A DNA stretch of 42,415 bases from an uncultured Bacilli bacterium. GTDB lineage: Bacteria; Bacillota_I; Bacilli_A; RF39; UBA660. Position 1 is the first letter of the stretch. Each line of letters opens with the position of its first letter. Made by a program: the position numbers and the translations under genes. Location: the NCBI GenBank assembly GCA_944358405.1, contig CALVQX010000014.1:1-42415 (forward strand), in the 5' to 3' direction. Under the pieces are notes generated by a model, which was not told the DNA's origin, made no database searches, and saw only the letters and a list, made by a program, of their open reading frames with translations. Of this stretch, positions 1 through 7,911 are shown in pieces.

Positions 1-651
1 ATAGAGTATTGGGATGTATCTGCAGCCGGAGATGGAAGTGTTATTGCCTACATTGAAGATGATGGAAGAGGAGAAGGAACTTATCAAGTTACGATTGGAG
101 GACAAGGAGAAATTATAGCCAATCCAACTTCTAGTTATTTATTTTATCAATTTACAAATGTAGAGAGTATGGATTTAAGTTATTTAGATACTTCACGAGT
201 AACTAGCATGCAATCTATATTTTGTGGTTGTAGCAGTCTAACAAGTTTAGCTGTAAGTACGTTTGATACTTCAAGAGTAACAAATATGCAGCGAATGTTT
301 CAAAATTGTAGTAGTCTTATCAGTTTGGATTTAAGTAACTTTAATACTGCGAATGTAACCGATATGAATAGTATGTTTTCTAATTGTATAAATCTTACTG
401 ATTTGGATGTAAGTAAGTTTGATACTGTAAATGTAACAGATATGCATTCTATGTTTTCTAATTGCAGTAGTCTTATTAATCTAGATTTTAGAAATGCTAC
501 ATTTAGCGCAACTTCATATGGTTCTATGTTTAGTTCTGTTAATCATGCGATTTCAGTTATTGTAAAAGATGATGTAGCGAAGATTTGGATTGAGACAAGG
601 TTAAGTGAAGCAAATAGAACTTTATCTAGTGTAGTTGCTGCTGGAACTTGA
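1..651 (+). CDS. BspA-like (DUF285) leucine-rich-repeat surface protein, 5'-truncated by window
   Basis: The frame is open from base 1, so the start lies outside the window; at least 216 residues are visible. A first part rich in Gly and Asp (about residues 1-50) leads into repeats of about 24 residues of the type LxxLDLSxFDTSxVTxMxxMFxxCSS. This is the signature of BspA/DUF285 (Treponema pallidum-type LRR) proteins. Such proteins are usually secreted or cell-wall proteins of gut and oral bacteria and mediate adhesion. The last repeat degenerates and the protein ends in about 35 non-repeat residues with no LPxTG motif or membrane anchor, so any anchor must lie upstream. A strong hairpin follows the stop. 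The family assignment is firm; the ligand is unknown. Confidence 0.85.
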   Translation: MEYWDVSAAGDGSVIAYIEDDGRGEGTYQVTIGGQGEIIANPTSSYLFYQFTNVESMDLSYLDTSRVTSMQSIFCGCSSLTSLAVSTFDTSRVTNMQRMFQNCSSLISLDLSNFNTANVTDMNSMFSNCINLTDLDVSKFDTVNVTDMHSMFSNCSSLINLDFRNATFSATSYGSMFSSVNHAISVIVKDDVAKIWIETRLSEANRTLSSVVAAGT

Positions 652-665
652 TTTTTTCAAAATAT

Positions 666-700
666 AAATCCTTAGTTCAAATTGAACTAAGGATTTTGTT
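666..700 (+). terminator. Terminator after the BspA-like gene
   Basis: A perfect 14-bp inverted repeat (666-679 with 683-696) has a 3-base loop and ends in a short T-rich run, 12 bases after the stop codon. It may also stop transcription of the convergent fem genes, although the T-run on the minus strand is interrupted. Confidence 0.8.
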
Positions 701-774
701 AGAGAAAATTTTTGGTTTTCTAGAAGTTTTTTCTTTTTTATAGTCTATATTTCTTTGAATATTTTTTATTATAA

Positions 775-2079
775 TTATTTTTGACGTTTCGTTTTTTTTA
801 TTGTTTTTAGTTTGTGATACATATTAAATGCAATATTATAAGTATGATACCAGAATGGAGATATGATATAGTCGAATTCACCGATTAATTCTACTACGTG
901 TCCTCCAAAACTTTTTTTGAATAGATATAGACCGTATAGAGGGTTTTCCTTTCTAAAATCTCCGGTAATACCATAGAAGTTATATCGTTTGTAATGGTTT
1001 TCTACTGCGTATTTTATTCCGGCAAAATGAATGGTATAAGCAGATTGAAATTGCATTACATCATCTAGGGTTCCTCCATGTAGAGATAATACTTCATTAC
1101 CATAGATTAAAAATAGGATTCCACCTAGAAGCTTTTTTTCTCCATAGTTTTTTTTATATTCTTTAATTTTTTCTAGTTGTTTTTTTAATCTTTCAATTTC
1201 TTTTTCATTTTTTTGATTGTTTTGTTCATACTTTTTGGGATTCATTTTTAGAATATTATTTTCTTTTTTATAAATTCTATTTTTTAATTCTTCTTCGTTT
1301 TCTTTTAATTCTTCTTTGGTGTTTTTTTCAAATTCGTTAAAGTTTATTTCTGCTACTAAAATTTTTAATATTCCATCATCATGTAAACAGTCCCACATAT
1401 TTTCATAATAGGATAGGGGTCTATCTACAAACTCTCTTCTATCACTGGTATGTTGCATAATATCTTTAAAGATTGGTAACTCTTCTTTGGTTATTTCTCT
1501 GGTATGGATTCCTGATCTTTCATTTTTTCTTAGAATTTGTCTTGTTTTTGATTCCATATCATTCATAATATCTTCTAATTTTTTGTTTTCTGTTTCTATG
1601 ATGTGCATCCATCTAGGTTGCAAGGTATCTTGCATTAAGTTAAATCCGAAGTGTCGGTATCCTAATTTTTTTAAATTTTCTACGCAATCTTCGTTATTTA
1701 TGCCATCTTTTACTATGTTCCCGTTGTTGTCATGTTCTTTATATTCTACATAAGGATCAATTTTGATAAATATTCCTTTTTCTTGTTTTACAAATTTTTT
1801 TATTTGTTCTGTAAAATCTTTTAGTAGGTCTATATCATGATAATCGATTAAAAAGCCTCTAGGTGAATAGAATAATCTTTTTTTTATTCCTGGGATTGTT
1901 TTTGCCAGAAGAAGAGCAGCTGCTTTTATTTCTTTTTCTTCTTTTAATGCTACGTAATATGCTTTCCAGTTGTTTTTCTTTTTTAGTTGTGCCCATTCTG
2001 ATGTTTGATGGAAAGTAATTTGAGGATTTTTGTCAGCAAATTCTTTAAATTCTTTTTTACTTATTTCCGTTAACTTCAT
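775..2079 (-). CDS. FemA/FemX-family peptidoglycan bridge aminoacyltransferase (second copy)
   Basis: A 434-residue protein of the FemABX/MurM family. These cytoplasmic GNAT-fold enzymes transfer amino acids from aminoacyl-tRNA to the side chain of lipid II to build the interpeptide bridge. Visible family features are the N-terminal FHQTSEWAQLK block (about residues 25-35), FYSPRGF (about 70), an IFIKIDPY strand (about 105) and the C-terminal block with YGITGDF and LYLFKKSFGG. A highly charged helical segment (about 245-315) matches the coiled-coil arm that mimics a tRNA synthetase. I place the start at the ATG at 2079, seven bases after GGAG, rather than at an in-frame TTG two codons earlier. 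The first 23 bases overlap the end of the upstream paralogue, so the two are translationally coupled. Which amino acid is added cannot be read from sequence. Confidence 0.88.
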   Translation of the reverse strand: MKLTEISKKEFKEFADKNPQITFHQTSEWAQLKKKNNWKAYYVALKEEKEIKAAALLLAKTIPGIKKRLFYSPRGFLIDYHDIDLLKDFTEQIKKFVKQEKGIFIKIDPYVEYKEHDNNGNIVKDGINNEDCVENLKKLGYRHFGFNLMQDTLQPRWMHIIETENKKLEDIMNDMESKTRQILRKNERSGIHTREITKEELPIFKDIMQHTSDRREFVDRPLSYYENMWDCLHDDGILKILVAEINFNEFEKNTKEELKENEEELKNRIYKKENNILKMNPKKYEQNNQKNEKEIERLKKQLEKIKEYKKNYGEKKLLGGILFLIYGNEVLSLHGGTLDDVMQFQSAYTIHFAGIKYAVENHYKRYNFYGITGDFRKENPLYGLYLFKKSFGGHVVELIGEFDYIISPFWYHTYNIAFNMYHKLKTIKKTKRQK

Positions 2080-3373
2080 GGTCAATCTCCTTTTTGCTTT
2101 TTTTTCTTATGTGATTTCTATAGAATGGTACTAATTTTGTAAAAACAAAATACATTAATTTATTGGTAACAAAATCCCATTCTCCTAAAAACTCGATGTA
2201 GTCTCCGCCAAACTTCTTTTTAAATTCATGTAATCCGAGTCTAGGATTGTCAGAAGATAAGTCTCCAATTGTACCAAATTGATCATAAATTTTAATCCCT
2301 TTTTCTTTGCAATATTTGATATGTTCTGAATAAGTATAATAATTTACATAAGTTTCGGTTAAAATATTATGATTTCCTGCATATAGAACCCATGCTTTGT
2401 CTCCATATTCAATGATCATATGGGCACTTAAGGTTACTGTATTTCCATATTGTTGTTTGTAGTCTTTAAATTTATTGATTTCTTTCATTGTATTTTCTTT
2501 TTGTTTTGTAAGTTCAGTTAGTTTATTTTTGGCACTTTTACTTAGACTATCAATCGGCATAATAGAAATTTGATCGTTGATATTTTTTAAAGTTTTTTCT
2601 AGTGCTTTGATGGTTTTGTTTAAGTGTACTTTTCCTAGGAACAGTGTTGCATTTGCATAGGGATCTCCAGTCATAATTTCATAAAGTGTTTCATAGTAAT
2701 CTTCATTGTATGAGACAAAATCTTTTCTTGTTTCTGTTAGGGTCATTAAATGATAAAATTCAGGAACCTCTTTTTTTGTTCCAATACTTACTTCAGTTTC
2801 TAGTTTTATGGCTTTGGCAATGCGTTGCTTTGTTGTTTTAGAAAAGTGGGATTCAATTTCTTCTAATGGTTTTTCTAGATCAATACGAAAGGTATATCGT
2901 GGTTGCATGGTTTCGAAGTTTTTAGTGAATCCTAAATGTTTCCAGCCAAGTTCTTTTAAATTTTTATAGATTTCTTCTGGATTATAGGTTAGTTTTTGTT
3001 CTTCTCCTAAGTAGTTTTCTTTTCTTTTTATAATATCAGGATCTATTTTTATAAAAATAGCTTTTTTACTTTTAGCAAAGTTTACTATTTTTTCTGTCAT
3101 TGTTTGAATTAGTTTTTTGTTTTCGTAGTTTAAGACAAAGCCTCGAGGGGCATAGAAATAACAGAAGTTCAGAGGAAGATGTTTTTGAAGAAGTAGAGTT
3201 GCTGCTACTACTTGTTCTTCTTCGTCTACTAGTCCTAAGTAATAAGGGGTTAAATGCTTTTTTACTTTAGCAAATTCTCCCCAGGCACTTGATTGCAAAA
3301 AATGTGATTTACTGGGATGATTTCTTACGAATTCATCATATATTTTCTTTTCTAACTTTTTTAATTTCAACAT
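2057..3373 (-). CDS. FemA/FemX-family peptidoglycan bridge aminoacyltransferase (first copy)
   Basis: A 438-residue paralogue of the gene just downstream, with the same order of blocks: FLQSSAWGEFAK (about residue 30), FYAPRGF (about 75), IFIKIDPD (about 110), a long Lys/Glu/Asn-rich helical arm (about 255-320), and FGTIGDL followed by LHEFKKKFGG near the C-terminus. The ATG at 3373 is preceded by GAGAGG at good spacing; an upstream in-frame start would add 13 residues with no ribosome-binding site. It is first in a two-gene operon. In known systems such as FemX/FemA/FemB or MurM/MurN each member adds one residue in sequence. A pair therefore fits a bridge of at least two residues; this is inferred from the family. 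Confidence 0.88.
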   Translation of the reverse strand: MLKLKKLEKKIYDEFVRNHPSKSHFLQSSAWGEFAKVKKHLTPYYLGLVDEEEQVVAATLLLQKHLPLNFCYFYAPRGFVLNYENKKLIQTMTEKIVNFAKSKKAIFIKIDPDIIKRKENYLGEEQKLTYNPEEIYKNLKELGWKHLGFTKNFETMQPRYTFRIDLEKPLEEIESHFSKTTKQRIAKAIKLETEVSIGTKKEVPEFYHLMTLTETRKDFVSYNEDYYETLYEIMTGDPYANATLFLGKVHLNKTIKALEKTLKNINDQISIMPIDSLSKSAKNKLTELTKQKENTMKEINKFKDYKQQYGNTVTLSAHMIIEYGDKAWVLYAGNHNILTETYVNYYTYSEHIKYCKEKGIKIYDQFGTIGDLSSDNPRLGLHEFKKKFGGDYIEFLGEWDFVTNKLMYFVFTKLVPFYRNHIRKKSKKEIDHEVNGNK

Positions 3374-3427
3374 TTCAAAGCCTCTCTTTCTTCTATTGTT
3401 AGTATAACACAATAAGACAATTTCTAC

Positions 3428-3450
3428 AAAAAAAGAACACTTTCGTGTTC
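3428..3450 (-). terminator. Terminator of the small coiled-coil gene
   Basis: Read on the minus strand, GAACAC-GAAA-GTGTTC is followed by seven T. The 6-bp stem has a GNRA loop, and its first bases overlap the TGA stop of the gene at 3449. Confidence 0.8.
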
Positions 3451-3643
3451 ACATCATGTATAGACTATCGTCTTTTTGTAAATAATTTTTGGTGTCTTTT
3501 TTCTCTAGTGCATTTACTCTTTCTTTTAATCTATTAATTTCTGCTTTTAGCCGTTTTATTTCCTCTTCTACCCCCATGGTTTGAGGCTGTGATTGGGGAA
3601 ATTGATATGGTACCGGCATATAAGGATAGGGCATATTATTCAT
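3449..3643 (-). CDS. Small Pro/Tyr-rich protein with C-terminal coiled coil, unknown function
   Basis: A 64-residue protein. Residues 1-22 are rich in Pro, Tyr, Gln and Met (MPYPYMPVPYQFPQ), followed by a heptad-patterned helix (about 25-50; EEEIKRLKAEINRLKERVNAL). AGGTGG sits six bases before the ATG, and a strong terminator overlaps the stop, so it is a genuine single-gene unit. The layout of a Tyr/Pro-rich head plus a short coiled coil recalls small spore-coat or sporulation-associated proteins of Bacilli. I do not recognise a named family and the similarity could be only compositional. Confidence 0.7.
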   Translation of the reverse strand: MNNMPYPYMPVPYQFPQSQPQTMGVEEEIKRLKAEINRLKERVNALEKKDTKNYLQKDDSLYMM

Positions 3644-3718
3644 AATAATCCACCTGTCTTTCGTTTTATTATATGCACTAGAATAACTTCTGTGCTAAAA
3701 TAGTTATAGGTGATGGTT

Positions 3719-4366
3719 ATGAGACTTAGAAATGTAAAAAATAAAGAAGAAATTTTAGCTACTTCTCCTTATTTTGTTTCAGATCCAATTTCTTATCGGG
3801 GACAATTTCAAAAACTTTTTCCTAAGAAACAACCTATTTATGTGGAAATTGGAATGGGAAAAGGAAAATTTTTAATTGAGAATGCACTTAGATATCCAGA
3901 AATTAATTTTATTGGTATTGAAAAATACGATAGTGTTTTGGCTCGTTGTTTGAAAAAAATTCCTGATTCTATTCCTAATTTGAAGATTTTAAGAATGGAT
4001 GCATTAATGATTGATCAGATTTTTGATCATGAAGTTTCTAGAATTTATTTGAATTTTTCTGATCCTTGGCCAAAAGTTCGACATCATTTGCGAAGACTTA
4101 CTAGTAAAGTTTTTTTAGAGAAGTATGATAGTATATTTTCTAGTGATAAAGAAATTTATATGCGAACGGATAATTCAGAGTTGTTTATTTATTCTTTGGA
4201 GCAGTTTAGTCAGCATGGCTATGGACTTTATGATATTCAATTCGATTTGCATAAAAATGAAGATTCTACTTTGATTACAACGGAATATGAGGATAAATTT
4301 TCTCAAAAAGGGATGCCAATTTACTCTGTTGTAGCAATCTCTTCTGGTGTCCAAAATAGTAAATAA
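3719..4366 (+). CDS. trmB: tRNA (guanine-N7-)-methyltransferase TrmB
   Basis: A 215-residue SAM-dependent methyltransferase that makes m7G46 in the tRNA variable loop. The SAM-binding motif VEIGMGKGKFL is at about residues 42-52. The TrmB-specific block NFSDPWPK followed by HHLRRLT (about 115-130) carries the catalytic and tRNA-contacting residues, and the protein ends in the family's TxYExKF-like region (TTEYEDKF). The ATG at 3719 follows AGGTG by six bases and gives the typical MRLRN start; GTG and ATG codons at 3710 and 3713 have no usable ribosome-binding site. A TGC-TAAAAT extended -10 lies at about 3692-3700. It is divergent from the small coiled-coil gene. Confidence 0.95.
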   Translation: MRLRNVKNKEEILATSPYFVSDPISYRGQFQKLFPKKQPIYVEIGMGKGKFLIENALRYPEINFIGIEKYDSVLARCLKKIPDSIPNLKILRMDALMIDQIFDHEVSRIYLNFSDPWPKVRHHLRRLTSKVFLEKYDSIFSSDKEIYMRTDNSELFIYSLEQFSQHGYGLYDIQFDLHKNEDSTLITTEYEDKFSQKGMPIYSVVAISSGVQNSK

Positions 4367-4377
4367 TATGAAAATAT

Positions 4378-4406
4378 TTTACCATTTATTAAAAGTTTGG
4401 TATAAT
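4378..4406 (+). promoter_or_regulatory. Sigma-A-type promoter of the lipoprotein operon
   Basis: TTTACC (4378-4383), a 17-base spacer and a perfect TATAAT (4401-4406) preceded by TGG (extended -10). It lies about 20 bases before the lipoprotein start and probably drives the run of genes to 7642. Confidence 0.65.
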
Positions 4407-4426
4407 GTAGTAAGAGTAGGTGAAAT

Positions 4427-5089
4427 ATGAAGAAGATAATTGTTTTACTCTCTGTTGTATTATTAGCAACTGGTTGTAGCATTTCTAGATTAGATAATAC
4501 AGATATTAGTAAAAATGTGGAAATTTTACTTTCTGATCAGAGTGAAGTTTATAATGTGAATTTTGATGGTTATAAGTATTATGTTCCTCGTGGTATTAAG
4601 TTTTTAAATAAAGAAGAATATAATGCAATCTTGCAAGATCGCTTTCATAATAAGTATTATTTGTATGTTGATGTTATTGGTTATTATCACGAACAAGAAA
4701 ATACTTATACTAGAAATAAGGATGCCTATTATTCTGAAAAATTAAATTATCAGAAGAAGACAGGATATCTTGAGATCAATGAGGTCGACAATAAGTATTT
4801 TATTGAGTTTGTATTTAATTATGCTAAATTAGAAGCTTATGTTTCTTTGGATGATTTGACTCAGGTGATTAATAATATGTGTTATATTTTACGGACTGTA
4901 GAATTTAATGATAAAGTCTTAGAAAGTTTAGTAGGCGATAATGTTTTAAATTATAAAGAAGAGAACTTCAATTTATTTGATACTACATCTTCTGAAGAGG
5001 ACTTTTTGGATGTTGTTGATAAATATGAAGATGATGGGTATAAAGAGGATGTACGTGATGAAGATGAATTGGAACTTGAAGAGGAATAG
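4427..5089 (+). CDS. Predicted lipoprotein, unknown function
   Basis: A 220-residue protein with a clear lipoprotein signal: Lys-Lys, a hydrophobic core and the lipobox LATGC with the lipidated Cys at residue 17. The mature part is mixed alpha/beta with many Tyr and Asn residues. It ends in a very acidic tail of about 30 residues (Asp/Glu-rich, from about 190). It is probably anchored on the outer face of the membrane. The start is well placed after AGGTG. It is first in an apparent operon with an acidic cytosolic protein and the DUF948/YtxH pair. I do not recognise the family. Confidence 0.8.
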   Translation: MKKIIVLLSVVLLATGCSISRLDNTDISKNVEILLSDQSEVYNVNFDGYKYYVPRGIKFLNKEEYNAILQDRFHNKYYLYVDVIGYYHEQENTYTRNKDAYYSEKLNYQKKTGYLEINEVDNKYFIEFVFNYAKLEAYVSLDDLTQVINNMCYILRTVEFNDKVLESLVGDNVLNYKEENFNLFDTTSSEEDFLDVVDKYEDDGYKEDVRDEDELELEEE

Positions 5090-5106
5090 ATAGAAGAGGT
5101 GAACTC

Positions 5107-6195
5107 ATGAAAGTATTTGAAAAGTTAAAGAATGCTTTATTTGAAGAGGAATATGTAGAAGTTGAGGAAAAACCAAAAACTGTTGCTCCAAAAAAGAAAA
5201 AAGTGAAGGTAAAAGAACCTCCTAAGGAAAAAGAGGTGATTCGAGAAGAAAAGCCAATTGCCAAAAAGGTTATTTTACCAGAGAAGAAGGAACCAGTGAT
5301 TGATGATTTACAGGAAGAAGAATTGATCGATGAGGACTTTGAAATTAAGCCAAGAGAACCAGTAAAAGAAGAAGTAAATGAGGAAGTACATCGTTCTTTT
5401 CGGATGATGGATGATGATGATTTTAAGGTAGAAAGTAATCATTATCATGAAGTAGAACCTCAAATTGTAAAGGTTATCGAAAAGAAGGAAGAAAGTGTAG
5501 TTGATCTTCCTGCTAATGATTCGAATCCATATAGTACTAATAGTAGTAAGCCAAAGGAAAAACATCCTTATGGATTGAGTGAAGAGCCTAAGATTGAAAT
5601 CCATGAGTATGGTGGATATGATCGGAAGGAAGAGCGAAGTTATTTTAAACCTTCTCCAATCATTTCTCCTATTTATGGTATTTTAGATAAAAATTATAAA
5701 AAGGAAGAGATTGTATCTAAAAGAGAAGTGCGATTGACTAGTAGTTATACTAGAGAAAATGTTAGTGTGGACGATGTTCGGAGGAAGGCTTTTGGTGACT
5801 TAAGTGATGATATTGCTAGGGGTCCTGTAGTAAAGGAAAAGGAAGAGGAGCCAACTTTTGAAGTAGAAGAAGATAATAGCAATTTACTAGTTGATTTAAG
5901 TGCTGATGATGAGAAGCCTTCTGTGAAAGAAGTTACTGTTGGAGATGCTTTAGAATATTTTCAGGATTTAGGTCTTGAGTATAATGTAGATTATGTTGAT
6001 GCTAGTAAGGAAAAATCGGTGGGACGAAGAGTAAAGGATCATTATGAGAAAGAAGTACCTTTAGATTCTTCTCAGAAATTATCTAGGGTAGAAACAACTG
6101 ATGTGAAGCAGGTGGAAGAGTCGAATAAAGTGGATATTGATTCTGATGATAATCTATTTGATTTGATTGATTCCATGTATCAAGAAAATGAATAA
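5107..6195 (+). CDS. Highly charged, mostly disordered protein with an SPIISPIYG motif; SftA N-terminus-like
   Basis: A 362-residue protein. It has an amphipathic-looking N-terminus (MKVFEKLKNALFEEE), then about 150 residues of Lys/Glu/Pro low complexity. A short conserved-looking stretch FKPSPIISPIYGILDKNY follows at about 181-198, and then another acidic region. From memory, an SPxYG motif after a charged N-terminus also occurs in the N-terminal region of the septal DNA translocase SftA (YtpT). In Bacillus that gene lies near ytxGH, as this gene does. There is no FtsK-type P-loop here. AGAGGTG precedes the ATG, and the gene is 17 bases from its upstream neighbour. The function is unknown and the SftA link is inference. 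Confidence 0.75.
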   Translation: MKVFEKLKNALFEEEYVEVEEKPKTVAPKKKKVKVKEPPKEKEVIREEKPIAKKVILPEKKEPVIDDLQEEELIDEDFEIKPREPVKEEVNEEVHRSFRMMDDDDFKVESNHYHEVEPQIVKVIEKKEESVVDLPANDSNPYSTNSSKPKEKHPYGLSEEPKIEIHEYGGYDRKEERSYFKPSPIISPIYGILDKNYKKEEIVSKREVRLTSSYTRENVSVDDVRRKAFGDLSDDIARGPVVKEKEEEPTFEVEEDNSNLLVDLSADDEKPSVKEVTVGDALEYFQDLGLEYNVDYVDASKEKSVGRRVKDHYEKEVPLDSSQKLSRVETTDVKQVEESNKVDIDSDDNLFDLIDSMYQENE

Positions 6196-6213
6196 ATTTA
6201 AAGGAGAAGGCAT

Positions 6214-6501
6214 ATGGATTATTTGAATTTTATTTTACCTGTATTATTGTATATATTTGGTATCATATTATTAATAGTGTTAATTATTTTAGGGATTCGT
6301 TTTATTCAATTCTTGGATAAGCTAGATCGTTTGGTTGATAATGTAGAAGAGAAGGTCAATTCTTTGAATGGTGTTTTTTCTATCATTGATCGAACTACGG
6401 ATAGTATTGCGATGCTTAGTGATACTGTAGTGAATGCGATTGCTAGAGTTTTCTCTAAAATATTTAATAGAAAAAAGAAAGAGGAGGATTATTATGAGTA
6501 A
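6214..6501 (+). CDS. DUF948/YtxG-like single-pass membrane protein
   Basis: A 95-residue protein with an N-terminal membrane helix (about residues 5-30). An amphipathic helical region follows, with valine/isoleucine periodicity (LDKLDRLVDNVEEKVNSL), and a basic then acidic C-terminus. This matches the DUF948 type of protein that accompanies YtxH genes in Bacilli (ytxG-ytxH). AAGGAGAAGG precedes the ATG. The last eight bases overlap the start of the YtxH gene. The biochemical role of the family is not known; a membrane or envelope stress role is often suggested. Confidence 0.75.
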   Translation: MDYLNFILPVLLYIFGIILLIVLIILGIRFIQFLDKLDRLVDNVEEKVNSLNGVFSIIDRTTDSIAMLSDTVVNAIARVFSKIFNRKKKEEDYYE

Positions 6502-6907
6502 AGGAAAAAAATCTGGGTTAGGTAAATTTGTCGCTGGTGCTGCAATTGGTGCTGGTCTAGGAATTTTATTCGCTCCTAAAAAGGGGAGTGAAACAAGAGC
6601 TGAGTTGAAGGCTAAAATCGATGAGTTAATTCGTCAGATTAAAAATATTGATGTGGATGAAGTAAAAGAGGAATTTGATAGAAAAATACAAGAGATTAAA
6701 GCAGAACTTGCTGATTTAGATAAGGAAAAGGTATTAGAAATTGCTAAAGAAAAAGCGGCTGCTTTGAAGGATAAAGTTCAAGAATTAGTAGATTTGGCAA
6801 TTGATAAGGGAACTCCAGTATTACGTGATGCTGCTGAAGAAGTTCGCTTGAAAGCAATTGATGTAACAAAAGATGTGTTAAAGAAATTGGAAAATAGTGA
6901 AAAGTAA
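6494..6907 (+). CDS. YtxH-domain protein
   Basis: A 137-residue protein. The Gly/Ala-rich hydrophobic N-terminus (FVAGAAIGAGLGILFAPKKGSETRAEL, given here only as landmarks GAAIGAGLG and FAPKKGSETR at about 13-36) is the YtxH signature. The rest is a long Lys/Glu/Asp amphipathic helix. The ATG at 6494 follows GAGGAGG; an earlier in-frame start would place 20 foreign residues ahead of the domain. YtxH proteins are small general-stress-associated membrane proteins in Bacillus. Overlap with the DUF948-like gene implies coupled translation and perhaps a complex of the two. Confidence 0.85.
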   Translation: MSKGKKSGLGKFVAGAAIGAGLGILFAPKKGSETRAELKAKIDELIRQIKNIDVDEVKEEFDRKIQEIKAELADLDKEKVLEIAKEKAAALKDKVQELVDLAIDKGTPVLRDAAEEVRLKAIDVTKDVLKKLENSEK

Positions 6908-6922
6908 GTGAGGTAGGGTATT

Positions 6923-7642
6923 ATGGAGGTTTCTGTAGGAACAAAGAATTATAGTTTTGATGAAGCACAAGCGAATCAGAGGTTAGCAGAAGATAGTGCT
7001 TATCAAGAATTATTAGGAAGAATTCGTGAATTTTCTCTTCCTAATAAAGAGATTGGTGGTTTTTCTTCTGCTATGTATGTTGCTCTAGTTTTAATTGCTT
7101 CTGGTTCTTCACAGATGAGGAAGGAAGGAAATGATTATTATAGAATCACAAATGGAGAAGCTTCCGTTTTGTTTGATTGTTCTTCTCCGAATCAGTTGAA
7201 TGTGGAAGATATTCTTCGAACTGGGACGGATACTTTTTCTACGCATGTTACAGTTACAAAGCCATATGATGATCAGGGTGTCATTGTAGAGGCTAATTTT
7301 AATCCTTCTAAGGGGAATAAGCAACGATTTAGGGTGGAGTATGATTCTGATGGTCACTCTAAGTTTGCCTCATTTAGAGAAAGCGATATTCAAAATGTTG
7401 AAAAAAGAGATCTTTTTTTACAACGAAATGGGGATACTGTAATGTATTCTGATGGTGTTCTTCATGAGAGTGGTATTTATCAAGGAGATGTTGGCGATTT
7501 TAATTCTATTGCTCAAATTCAAGATATTACCAATTATTTAAAGATATATTCTGATCCTATAGAGTATCAACGTTATGCTGTTTCTCCAAATACACTTTTG
7601 GAAATGCAAAAAAATGTTCATAATACCTCTAGAGCTAAGTAA
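6923..7642 (+). CDS. Hypothetical protein, last gene of the lipoprotein-YtxH cluster
   Basis: A 239-residue protein that I do not recognise. It has no signal peptide; one moderately hydrophobic segment (about residues 46-62, FSSAMYVALVLIASG) is too weak to call a membrane helix. The middle has alternating polar/hydrophobic strands (DTFSTHVTVTKPY, RFRVEYDSDGHSKFASF) that suggest a beta-rich fold. It starts 15 bases after the YtxH stop with a GAGGTAGGG ribosome-binding site, so it is probably co-transcribed. The next promoter (7653) starts a new unit. Confidence 0.7.
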   Translation: MEVSVGTKNYSFDEAQANQRLAEDSAYQELLGRIREFSLPNKEIGGFSSAMYVALVLIASGSSQMRKEGNDYYRITNGEASVLFDCSSPNQLNVEDILRTGTDTFSTHVTVTKPYDDQGVIVEANFNPSKGNKQRFRVEYDSDGHSKFASFRESDIQNVEKRDLFLQRNGDTVMYSDGVLHESGIYQGDVGDFNSIAQIQDITNYLKIYSDPIEYQRYAVSPNTLLEMQKNVHNTSRAK

Positions 7643-7652
7643 TAGAAAGTTC

Positions 7653-7681
7653 TTGGCAAAATTCATAAATTATGATATAGT
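7653..7681 (+). promoter_or_regulatory. Promoter of the tyrosine T-box / CYTH / tyrS operon
   Basis: TTGGCA (7653-7658), a 17-base spacer and TATAGT (7676-7681) preceded by TGA (extended -10). Transcription would begin near 7688, just before the T-box stem I. Confidence 0.75.
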
Positions 7682-7687
7682 AATTTT

Positions 7688-7900
7688 AATATTTTTGTTG
7701 ATGAGTAGTTTAGTAGTAATTATTTTGTCATATAGAGAGCTAGTGGTTGGTGGAAACTAGTTAATGGGTAGTTATGAATTACGCTATTTGGAGAAAAATC
7801 GTTTATCGCGTTAAGATAAGAAAGTGTATAGATATTAATCTATAAATTAAGGTGGTACCGCGAACTATTCGTCCTTGAGGATGAATAGTTTTTATTTTTT
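7688..7900 (+). promoter_or_regulatory. T-box riboswitch leader, tyrosine specifier
   Basis: The T-box consensus AAGGTGGTACCGCG is at 7849-7862. Upstream, 7735-7760 carries the AGAGAGCTAGTGGTTGGTGGAAACTAG-type stem I apical region. A candidate specifier codon TAC (Tyr) lies at 7780-7782 in the context GAATTACGC. Downstream a 12-bp terminator stem (7863-7874 with 7879-7890, one G-U pair) is followed by a T-run. Uncharged tRNA-Tyr should stabilise the antiterminator and switch on the operon. The T-box is certain; the exact specifier register is very likely, given that tyrS is in the operon. Confidence 0.93.
7863..7900 (+). terminator. T-box attenuator terminator
   Basis: The hairpin AACTATTCGTCC-TTGA-GGATGAATAGTT is followed by TTTTATTTTTT. 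It shares its 5' side with the antiterminator formed by the T-box sequence. Confidence 0.9.
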
Positions 7901-7911
7901 GGAGGTGGATT

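Noticed and set aside
7575..7760. 61-codon plus frame running into the T-box
   Set aside because: It overlaps the end of the preceding gene, the promoter and stem I of the T-box, all of which explain the sequence better.
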